From NCBI GenBank assembly GCA_016870675.1, contig VGAU01000067.1, positions 1 to 8,346 of the forward strand: a stretch of DNA of 8,346 nucleotides, given 5' to 3'. Source of the stretch: Actinomycetota bacterium (GTDB lineage Bacteria; Actinomycetota; Humimicrobiia; Humimicrobiales; Humimicrobiaceae). Below the pieces are notes generated by a model. It saw nothing but the letters and a program-made list of their open reading frames with translations, had not been told where the DNA came from and searched no databases. The translations under genes and the position numbers were made by a program. Below are positions 1 to 6,313 of the stretch, one piece after another. The first letter of the stretch is position 1. Each line of letters opens with the position of its first letter.

Positions 1-352
1 TTACTACTAATCTTGCATTAAATAATTCAGGAATCATATATGCAGTACTGTGGATTATATCAACACTGCCCAGCAGCTTTTCTTTTTTTTCCATAGAAGC
101 ATTATTCCATTTTCTTTTTAATATTGATGTGGGTAAATTTATTTGAGAAAAATTTACCTTACCGTACTTTCTAAATTCATCAATTATTCTTTTATGTTTC
201 CAGTCGGTGGGAAAACAGTTATAAAAAAAGCTGTAAGCATTATACTCATTATTCTTATCTATTTTAAGTAAATATTTAAGCAGGTTTGCTGCATATATTC
301 CTACTCCTCCAGACCTATCAAAATACCTGCTTACATCTATCCCTATCCTCAT
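1..352 (-). CDS. Glycosyltransferase family 4, N-terminal part (cut by left edge)
   Basis: An open frame starts at the ATG at 352-350 and runs without a stop to base 1, giving about 117 residues. It begins MRIGIDVSRYFDRSGGVGIY, the typical opening of GT4 (GT-B fold) glycosyltransferases: a first beta strand, then a glycine-rich acceptor-side loop of the SGVG type, then a helix (AANLLKYLL). Further on, GSVDIIHSTAYMIPE matches the usual 'D-hh-H' strand before the active-site cleft. The donor-sugar-binding C-terminal half lies outside the window, so the sugar cannot be guessed. It starts 9 bases after the stop of the preceding GT4 gene, with a purine-rich GGGAAG close to the start, so it is almost surely the next gene of the same polysaccharide operon. 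The family is fairly certain; substrate and linkage are unknown. Confidence 0.85.
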   Translation of the reverse strand, partial: MRIGIDVSRYFDRSGGVGIYAANLLKYLLKIDKNNEYNAYSFFYNCFPTDWKHKRIIDEFRKYGKVNFSQINLPTSILKRKWNNASMEKKEKLLGSVDIIHSTAYMIPELFNARLVV

Positions 353-361
353 AATCTTCCC

Positions 362-1618
362 TTATTTCATACTTTTTATTACTTTATTAAAACTTTTCAA
401 TCGCTTTTGCCAGATGTAATTGTTTATTACCTTATGGTAACCTTGCATTCCCATTTTATCTCTTAAATCCTTATTGGCCAGTAATTTAACTATATATTCT
501 GAAAGCATTTCTTTATCTCCAAATGGTGTAAGATAACCATTTATTCCATCTTCTATAAGTTCTGTAACTCCACTGCAGAATGCACCAATTACTGGTTTTT
601 TATATAACCAGGCCTCTGGATAGGTAAGACCAAAAGACTCTGATTTTGAGACCATTACGAAAATATCACAACCATCAAGAGCATCTTTTTTTTCCTGTTC
701 TGTTATATAATTTAATATAATGGTGTTTTCAAAAACATTCGCTTTCTGCTGGTGCAGGTAATCCTCAAAATCTTTTAATATTTGTCCAATAAGTACCAAC
801 TTTACATTAAATTTCTTCTCCCAGAGTATCTTCATTGCCTCTACTATGTGGTGTGAACCTTTATCATGAGTCTGGGTTGAAATTTGCAGTACCATAGGAC
901 CATCAATATTATATTTCTCCTTAAACCTGGTACCATTTCCTCCTACCACCTTATCTTCATCTATCCCTATACCTGCAATTATAATTTCCCCTCTATCATA
1001 ACCGTAGTTAACCAGTTTCTCCTTTTCCATTTTAGTTTGGGTTAGTATTAGATTACTTCTAGCTAAAATTTCCTTGCTTCTATCATTAAAGAAAAGCTCA
1101 AAACTTTCTTCAGAATTTGGTTCTCCAAAATGCATAAGAGGTACACAGAGTAAGGGAATATTTTTACTTTTAGCATAAACTAAGGCTGGATATATCAGGT
1201 AATAGTGGGGATATACACCAGCTAATACAAAGTCATATTTATTAGGCAATAGTTTTAGATAAAACATATAAACATAATAACCAGACAGAAATATATATGG
1301 AAAACCAATTATATATTTGAGGTATCTTATGGGAAGCTTGCTAAACAGCTTAAGCAAGTTATTTTTATTAGGAGGATGAAATATCCTAAAACGGCTTATA
1401 AAAATATTTCCCAGTGTTTGCTTTGTTTGTTTAATATATCTTTTTTCCCTTAAGTGGAAAAAATCATTATCCCAAACATTAGTGGTAAATACATCTACTC
1501 TGTAATTTAGTTTTTCTAATTCCTGCGCCCATCTTAAAAAAAGACGCTCAGCTCCTCCCATGAAAGGATAAAATCTATGTACTATAAGCAGGCATCTTTT
1601 TTTCTTTTTTTTAGTCAT
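362..1618 (-). CDS. Glycosyltransferase family 4 (GT-B fold)
   Basis: A 418-residue retaining glycosyltransferase of normal GT4 length, expected to transfer a sugar from a nucleotide donor onto a growing lipid-linked glycan at the cytoplasmic membrane face. After a lysine-rich start (residues 3-7), the acceptor half opens with HRFYPFMGGAERL (14-26), the classic GT4 loop. The C-terminal half carries the E-x7-E motif, E327 to E335 (ESFGLTYPE), which contacts the donor sugar and nucleotide, followed by KPVIG and ELIEDGINGYL. Residues 103-124 are hydrophobic and aromatic and may touch the membrane. The usual Gly-Arg ahead of the KG pair in the donor site is replaced by STQTHDKG (247-254). The start is two bases after the GT2 stop, with no convincing Shine-Dalgarno, so translation is probably coupled. 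Family is certain, sugar unknown. Confidence 0.93.
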   Translation of the reverse strand: MTKKKKKRCLLIVHRFYPFMGGAERLFLRWAQELEKLNYRVDVFTTNVWDNDFFHLREKRYIKQTKQTLGNIFISRFRIFHPPNKNNLLKLFSKLPIRYLKYIIGFPYIFLSGYYVYMFYLKLLPNKYDFVLAGVYPHYYLIYPALVYAKSKNIPLLCVPLMHFGEPNSEESFELFFNDRSKEILARSNLILTQTKMEKEKLVNYGYDRGEIIIAGIGIDEDKVVGGNGTRFKEKYNIDGPMVLQISTQTHDKGSHHIVEAMKILWEKKFNVKLVLIGQILKDFEDYLHQQKANVFENTIILNYITEQEKKDALDGCDIFVMVSKSESFGLTYPEAWLYKKPVIGAFCSGVTELIEDGINGYLTPFGDKEMLSEYIVKLLANKDLRDKMGMQGYHKVINNYIWQKRLKSFNKVIKSMK

Positions 1619-1620
1619 AA

Positions 1621-3075
1621 TTAAACCAGTCTAAGTAAATTTGAATCTTCTGCCAGTATTGAAATTTCATTTATAAATAAATCCTCAAAAACGTGACTTT
1701 CTTTTACCAATTCCAGATTGATATTTAGCTCCTCATTCTCCACATTCTTTATTAAACTGTTTGGAAGTTTTACAAATTCAGTATTCCACCCATAATCCAG
1801 GGTAACTGTGGTGGAAAAATTACCTGCATATATGCTCAATTTCTTACCTTGATTTTCATAATTCCTGTAATGAATCTGTAAATAATAATTTTTATTTTTC
1901 ACATAATCTATGGTAAATCTGCAGTCCCCTTTATTAAATAGATATCTTCCCCTGGGTATTGAATTTATAATATTAGACCAGCCACTACCAATACCAGCAT
2001 CATTTATTCCCATCAGTACTCTATTAGATATAGTGCCATATTTTTCAAAATGTGGTTTTATAATATCTACAAATTCTGGATTTATATTCTTGGTATCAGA
2101 TTTAAAGTAAGTTGGGTGTAGCATTTTCCACCAGTCATATTTTTTAGCTTTTTTTCTGGCAAATAATTTCTTTATCACAAAAAATGGAAATCTGCTAAAA
2201 AATATAAGGTAAATAAAGAATTCTCTAAAGAAATTAGCAAAATCCAACCTCTTAATCAGTGGCCATATAAAATCACCAAACTCATAGTTAGTTATTCTGG
2301 GAAAGATGTTTATCACAAAAGATAGAGGGAAATTTTTAAGGATAAAAATAAATCTGGATCTTTTTATATAAAAATGTTTTTTTACTGAAAAAACACCTAA
2401 AGAAGCAGAAAACTTATGATAAATTACTGCACTCTCTACATAGTCCACTGTAAACTCAGTATATTTCCAGGTCCTAAAGCATAAGTCACTGTCCTCATAA
2501 TACATGAAATAATCATGATCGTATAAGCCAATCTGCTTAAATACTTCTGTTCTTACCAGGGTTGCGCAACCGGTTACAGCTAAAACGGGCCCACTTTCTC
2601 TATCACATTTTTTATCCAGCTCAAAGAAATCTCTATCCCAGCCATAACCAGAATAATTTATATTGACCCCGGTACTGTTAATATATTTTGGCCAGTGATT
2701 TAGTAATATTTTACCACTTAGTATTCCTGCTTTTGGGTTTTTATGGCTGTATTCAATTAAATTTTCAAGCCATCTATTATCCAGCTTTATATCATTATTT
2801 AGTACTCCAAAAAATTTAAAATCACTGCCACCTAGCTTTTGTTTAAGTACCTGATTTATTGCCTTTCCGAAGCCAATATTTCTCTTATTCTCTATCAACT
2901 CTATATTAGGATAGTTTTCCTTTATGAATCTAACACTATCATCTGCAGAATTATTATCTACTATAATTACTGAAAAATTCTTATAAGTCTGATTAAAAAT
3001 AGATTCCAGGCACTGGGCAAGGTGCAGTTTACCATTAAAGTTTATAATAATTAATGCTACCCCAGGCTCATTCAT
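1621..3075 (-). CDS. Glycosyltransferase family 2 with extra C-terminal beta-rich domain
   Basis: A 484-residue inverting-type GT-A enzyme, resembling rhamnosyltransferase-like GT2 proteins of polysaccharide clusters. The catalytic part spans about residues 5-235: an N-terminal strand ALIIINFNG, the nucleotide-binding VDNNSADDS (39-47), RNIGFGKAINQ (65-75), the DXD-equivalent NND (93-95, metal and donor binding), GCATLVRTEVF (169-179), and the EDSDLCFR acceptor/catalytic motif (194-201). Residues 240-310 are hydrophobic and basic and probably sit on the membrane. About 130 further residues (345-478) form a predicted beta-rich module with IGSGW (362-366), not part of the usual GT2 fold. The ATG overlaps the stop of the ATPase gene by four bases (ATGA, 3072-3075), indicating translational coupling. 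The sugar transferred cannot be read from sequence. Confidence 0.93.
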   Translation of the reverse strand: MNEPGVALIIINFNGKLHLAQCLESIFNQTYKNFSVIIVDNNSADDSVRFIKENYPNIELIENKRNIGFGKAINQVLKQKLGGSDFKFFGVLNNDIKLDNRWLENLIEYSHKNPKAGILSGKILLNHWPKYINSTGVNINYSGYGWDRDFFELDKKCDRESGPVLAVTGCATLVRTEVFKQIGLYDHDYFMYYEDSDLCFRTWKYTEFTVDYVESAVIYHKFSASLGVFSVKKHFYIKRSRFIFILKNFPLSFVINIFPRITNYEFGDFIWPLIKRLDFANFFREFFIYLIFFSRFPFFVIKKLFARKKAKKYDWWKMLHPTYFKSDTKNINPEFVDIIKPHFEKYGTISNRVLMGINDAGIGSGWSNIINSIPRGRYLFNKGDCRFTIDYVKNKNYYLQIHYRNYENQGKKLSIYAGNFSTTVTLDYGWNTEFVKLPNSLIKNVENEELNINLELVKESHVFEDLFINEISILAEDSNLLRLV

Positions 3076-4427
3076 GAAATTTTCTCTATGGTAATTTTAG
3101 AATTAAGATTAGCTATTCCTTCTGCTTTTTCATTTTTTAAAACATTTATGGTAAGCATATTATTAACCCAGTCACAATATGTTTTTGAATCTTTATAACC
3201 CACAGCGGGAGTAACATAGTAATTGCCGCCAATAATGGTTACTTTGAAAGCAAATTCTACTCTTAAGCTTTCGTCCTTGTCATAAACTTCGGTTTTAAGG
3301 TTATTAGTCCTGGTATTGGTACCATAAACAATATTATCTTTAATGTCAGTGATTCTAATACCAAAAATTGGGCCTTCAACTTTCCTATTAAATTTAATAT
3401 CTAAAGCTATCTTAACCTCATCACCATATTTACAATAGTCCAGTTTATTTTCATTTTCGTCCAGCAGCCTTATATCAGTTACCATGGCATCGCCAGAGCC
3501 AAACCTTTTTATGGCTTGCTCTGAATCCAGTCTGGATAATTTTTCAATGTCCTCACCATCTACTACCTTTATGTTGCTTTCAATAACCGTCTTGAATATT
3601 TTTTTTCTTTCTTCTCTTTGCTGGTCTTCTGCCCTCTTTTTTTCAAGTTCTTCAACATATGCCCTGTACTGGCTAACCACCCTTATAGGATTCCCTAAAT
3701 CTACAATTTTACCTTCCTTTAGGAATGCAGCCCTGCTGCATAAATCAGATATGGTTTCAAGATCATGGGAAACTATAATAATAGTTTTACCTCGTTTCAT
3801 GATGTCATATATGGCTTTATAGCATTTAGCCTGAAATGACTGATCCCCTACAGCTAAAACTTCATCCACCAGCAATATATCCGGATTAACATTTATGGCT
3901 ATGGAAAAGCCCAGCCGCATATACATACCAGAAGAATAATTCTTAACCGGAGTATCAATAAATTTTTCAAGTTCTGAAAATCTTACAATCTGATCAAATC
4001 TTTTATCCACTTCTCTTTTTCTCATACCCAGTATAGCAGAATTAATATATATATTTTCCCTACCTGTAAGGTCAGGATGAAATCCTGCTCCGAGCTCCAG
4101 AAGTGCTGACAGTGAGCCATTCACTATAACTTCTCCACAGGTAGGCAGAAAAATTTTTGCCATAAGCTTCAATAACGTGCTCTTTCCTGAACCGTTAGGT
4201 CCAATTATGCCGAATGTCTGCCCATTGTTCACTGCAAAGGATACATTGTCTAGCGCCAGGAACTCTTCATATGTTGTTCGCTTTCTTGTAAGAATAGTAT
4301 TTTTCAAGCTCGGAATCTTTTCATGATATATTCTGTACATTTTTGATACAGACTTTATGTCAACTGCTATATTATCTCCAGAATTTTTGATTCCACTTCC
4401 TCTATAATTATTTACTCTTTCGCTCAT
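3072..4427 (-). CDS. wzt: Polysaccharide ABC exporter ATPase, Wzt-like with C-terminal glycan-recognition domain
   Basis: The ATP-binding subunit that powers export of a lipid-linked glycan through the adjacent permease. Residues 21-255 are the nucleotide-binding domain: Walker A GPNGSGKST (76-84), the ABC signature region NYSSGM (163-168), Walker B LLVDEVLAVGD (185-195) and switch histidine H221. The LGAGFHPDLTGREN segment (112-125) is typical of the Wzt/TagH/RgpD exporter ATPases. A charged, probably helical linker (about 255-285) leads to a beta-rich C-terminal domain (about 308-430). This gives 451 residues, close to Wzt and much longer than a bare ATPase. In E. coli O9a this C-terminal domain binds the modified end of the O-antigen before export. 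About 20 residues precede the usual N-terminus. A good AGAGGA site (4439-4444) lies 11 bases before the ATG, inside the end of the permease gene. The symbol reflects family membership, not proven orthology. Confidence 0.93.
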   Translation of the reverse strand: MSERVNNYRGSGIKNSGDNIAVDIKSVSKMYRIYHEKIPSLKNTILTRKRTTYEEFLALDNVSFAVNNGQTFGIIGPNGSGKSTLLKLMAKIFLPTCGEVIVNGSLSALLELGAGFHPDLTGRENIYINSAILGMRKREVDKRFDQIVRFSELEKFIDTPVKNYSSGMYMRLGFSIAINVNPDILLVDEVLAVGDQSFQAKCYKAIYDIMKRGKTIIIVSHDLETISDLCSRAAFLKEGKIVDLGNPIRVVSQYRAYVEELEKKRAEDQQREERKKIFKTVIESNIKVVDGEDIEKLSRLDSEQAIKRFGSGDAMVTDIRLLDENENKLDYCKYGDEVKIALDIKFNRKVEGPIFGIRITDIKDNIVYGTNTRTNNLKTEVYDKDESLRVEFAFKVTIIGGNYYVTPAVGYKDSKTYCDWVNNMLTINVLKNEKAEGIANLNSKITIEKIS

Positions 4428-4431
4428 TTAA

Positions 4432-5226
4432 TTAAATTTCCTCTGCAAATCTGGGCTCTAATTTTTTAAAAACAAAATAACCAACAAAAAATACTAGTAG
4501 TGTTATTCCTAAAGCAATCAAAGTCTCTGGAATACCAGGAAAGCCAGCACCTTCCGGATATTTCACATAATAGAAAATATTTCTGTAATAGGCGGTATAT
4601 ATGGTCATGGGGTTAATTTTTATTATAAATTGAAACCTTTCCGGAACCATTTCTAAAGGATAGATAATAGGGGTCCCAAAAAACCATACCATCATAATAA
4701 TAGTTATTAAATGTTGAAGATCTCTAAAATAAACATTTATAGCTGAAACTAAAAGGGTCATACCCACAACCAGAAAGAATTGTATGAATATAGCTACAGG
4801 TAATACATAAAGAAATAAATAGAACTTATATCCCAGAACAGTAAGTACGATAAATAAAGCAACAAGCTCGAAAAGAAAATTAAAAAAGTTGGCAAATACA
4901 ATAGACAAAGGAATTATTTCCCTCGGGAAATAAATTTTATTTACAAGATTGCTGTTGGCAATAATACTTCCTGCACCATAGTTAACTGAATTAGAAAGAA
5001 AATTAAATGGAAGCAAGGCACAGATTAAAAAAATTGCAAACTCCTTAATCCCTGCCCTCAGTACAATTGAAAAAACAAAGGAATAAACAAGCATGGTCAA
5101 TATAGGATTTAAAAGTGACCAAAGAAATCCAAGAACAGACCCCCTGTATTTTACCTTTAATTCTTTTTTAGTAAGGCTAACTATAAGTTCACGATATGAA
5201 AACAATTTTCTAATATTTGCTATCAA
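4432..5226 (-). CDS. wzm: Polysaccharide ABC exporter permease, ABC-2 type (Wzm-like)
   Basis: A 264-residue integral membrane protein that forms the translocation channel with the neighbouring ATPase. Length and layout fit Wzm/TagG/RgpC permeases. An amphipathic N-terminal helix with ELKVKYRGS (22-30) is followed by about six hydrophobic segments (roughly 32-56, 62-82, 105-130, 140-163, 172-190, 235-254). Family landmarks are YRGSVLGFLW (27-36), NKIYFPRE (96-103), YFRDL (166-170, near the coupling region), GTPIIYP (184-190) and INPMT (204-208). The start is a TTG at 5226, because no ATG occurs before residue 45 and the N-terminal helix is conserved in the family. A GGGAG site lies 10 bases upstream inside the methyltransferase gene, whose stop is two bases before the TTG. 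The symbol reflects family membership; the substrate is unknown. Confidence 0.93.
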   Translation of the reverse strand: MIANIRKLFSYRELIVSLTKKELKVKYRGSVLGFLWSLLNPILTMLVYSFVFSIVLRAGIKEFAIFLICALLPFNFLSNSVNYGAGSIIANSNLVNKIYFPREIIPLSIVFANFFNFLFELVALFIVLTVLGYKFYLFLYVLPVAIFIQFFLVVGMTLLVSAINVYFRDLQHLITIIMMVWFFGTPIIYPLEMVPERFQFIIKINPMTIYTAYYRNIFYYVKYPEGAGFPGIPETLIALGITLLVFFVGYFVFKKLEPRFAEEI

Positions 5227-5241
5227 CCTTATTTAACTCCC
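5227..5241 (-). promoter_or_regulatory. Ribosome binding site supporting the TTG start of the permease
   Basis: On the minus strand GGGAG (5241-5237) lies 10 bases before the TTG start at 5226. It overlaps the last codons and stop of the methyltransferase gene. This makes the non-ATG start credible and suggests that the upstream stop and downstream start are coupled. Confidence 0.55.
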
Positions 5242-6224
5242 ATTATTACATATTCCAAATTGCCAAATATTATATCATCTAATATTTCTAAATTATTGTT
5301 TATTTTTCTTAGAACCTTATTTAATTCTTTATCGTTTATTTGATGTTTTATAAACTTTAACCTTTGTTCTTTTGGAACAGGACTTTTGTATATTATTTTT
5401 AAATTCCTAAATCCAACTTTTTGAAATGTATAGCTAAGTGTTTCTGGAGAAACCAGGTTTATATGAGTTGGATCAATAACATAAGCTCTTGATTGAGCAT
5501 AAAAGGAATTGGGATTTATGGTATCTATCAGTATCACTGAATCTTTTTCCATTTTTTCCCAGGCAGTGTTGATTATAGTAAAAATATCTTTAAAATCAAG
5601 ATGCTCTACTATCATGGATAAAAAAATATTACCTAAACTTCCCTGGTAATTTTTAAGATAACTTATAGCATCTGCATACTCTACTTCCAAACCCTTATCC
5701 AGACACCTTTTTACCATCTGCCTATTAGAATCTATGCCAAATGCTTTTATTCCATTTTCTTTAAGCAGCTCTAAAAATTCTCCCCTTCCGCAACCAATAT
5801 CCAGAACACTTTTTTGTTTATTTATATAATCTAAATAAATTTTTTGCCTTTCCTTTACCAACTCTTCAGGACCCCTGAACTGATCTTCAAACTTCGAATA
5901 ATCAAAATTTGAAGGAAAATCTATCCATACCTTATATTCTAATTTTTTAAGTCTATCTTCTATATCATCTACTTTATCCCGAATATTAATAATTTTTCTA
6001 CTAACTTCATCTAAATTAGATAGAACTTCCCTATTAAAATCATATACAGCTTTATTATATGCATTTTGACGGTTTACAAGGGGTCTTAGGAATAAAAAAA
6101 GAATATTTGAATACAGATTTTTTATCTTTCTAAAAAAACCAATGTCACCAGAAACTGGTATTTTTCTTAAATTACTAAAATTTTCTAACCTGCTGGTTAC
6201 TTCTCTTAATCTACTAGAAAACAT
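5229..6224 (-). CDS. SAM-dependent class I methyltransferase with N-terminal coiled coil
   Basis: A 331-residue protein with a Rossmann-type methyltransferase domain at about 137-275. Motif I is VLDIGCGRGEFLELL (140-154), the SAM-ribose acidic residue is in GIDSN (163-167), DA (185-186) fits motif II/III, and a VEHLD stretch (206-210) follows. The preceding FEDQFRGPEELVKERQKIY (112-130) and later YVIDPTHINLVSPETL (248-263) are typical of a subgroup found in polysaccharide clusters. Residues 67-99 form a regular heptad pattern, probably a coiled coil, and NILFLFLRPLV (40-50) may dip into the membrane. It lies directly before the Wzm/Wzt exporter, so a glycan or glycolipid end is the likely substrate, by analogy with WbdD. 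No kinase domain is present, unlike WbdD. No Shine-Dalgarno precedes the ATG, but an in-frame TAA lies shortly upstream and no other good start exists. Fold is secure; substrate is inferred. Confidence 0.9.
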   Translation of the reverse strand: MFSSRLREVTSRLENFSNLRKIPVSGDIGFFRKIKNLYSNILFLFLRPLVNRQNAYNKAVYDFNREVLSNLDEVSRKIINIRDKVDDIEDRLKKLEYKVWIDFPSNFDYSKFEDQFRGPEELVKERQKIYLDYINKQKSVLDIGCGRGEFLELLKENGIKAFGIDSNRQMVKRCLDKGLEVEYADAISYLKNYQGSLGNIFLSMIVEHLDFKDIFTIINTAWEKMEKDSVILIDTINPNSFYAQSRAYVIDPTHINLVSPETLSYTFQKVGFRNLKIIYKSPVPKEQRLKFIKHQINDKELNKVLRKINNNLEILDDIIFGNLEYVIMGVK

Positions 6225-6253
6225 ATTAAATAAATGGTAAATACATAAAATTT

Positions 6254-6269
6254 AGCGTTCATTATATCA
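6254..6269 (-). promoter_or_regulatory. Extended -10 promoter of the polysaccharide operon
   Basis: The minus strand reads TGATATAAT at 6269-6261, a perfect extended -10 element (TGn plus TATAAT). No good -35 hexamer is found at 16-18 bases spacing (best about TTTTCT), which fits an extended -10 promoter. Transcription would start near 6254, giving a leader of about 30 bases to the methyltransferase ATG at 6224. It sits in the only intergenic gap of the window. The call rests on a short motif in AT-rich DNA, so chance is possible. Confidence 0.55.
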
Positions 6270-6313
6270 TTAATTGGGTGTTAGAAAAATAGAAGCAGCC
6301 AGCTATAAACTAA

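Noticed and set aside
1910..2110. Plus-strand open frame of 66 codons inside the GT2 gene
   Set aside because: It lies antisense within a well-supported gene, has no recognisable motif, and its composition follows from the opposite coding frame.
3484..3822. Plus-strand open frame of 112 codons opposite the ABC ATPase
   Set aside because: The minus-strand frame encodes the linker and C-terminal portion of the ATPase plus its switch histidine. The antisense product is serine- and leucine-rich low complexity, typical of a shadow frame.
1..6224. A new defence or mobile system
   Set aside because: No nuclease, integrase, transposase, reverse transcriptase, toxin or direct-repeat boundary is visible. 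All genes fit surface-polysaccharide synthesis and export.
6281..6313. Possible rho-independent terminator after the hydrolase gene
   Set aside because: A TTTTT run follows AGCTGGCTGCT, but only a three-base stem forms cleanly, with bulges beyond it. This is too weak to call, so read-through into the operon is possible.
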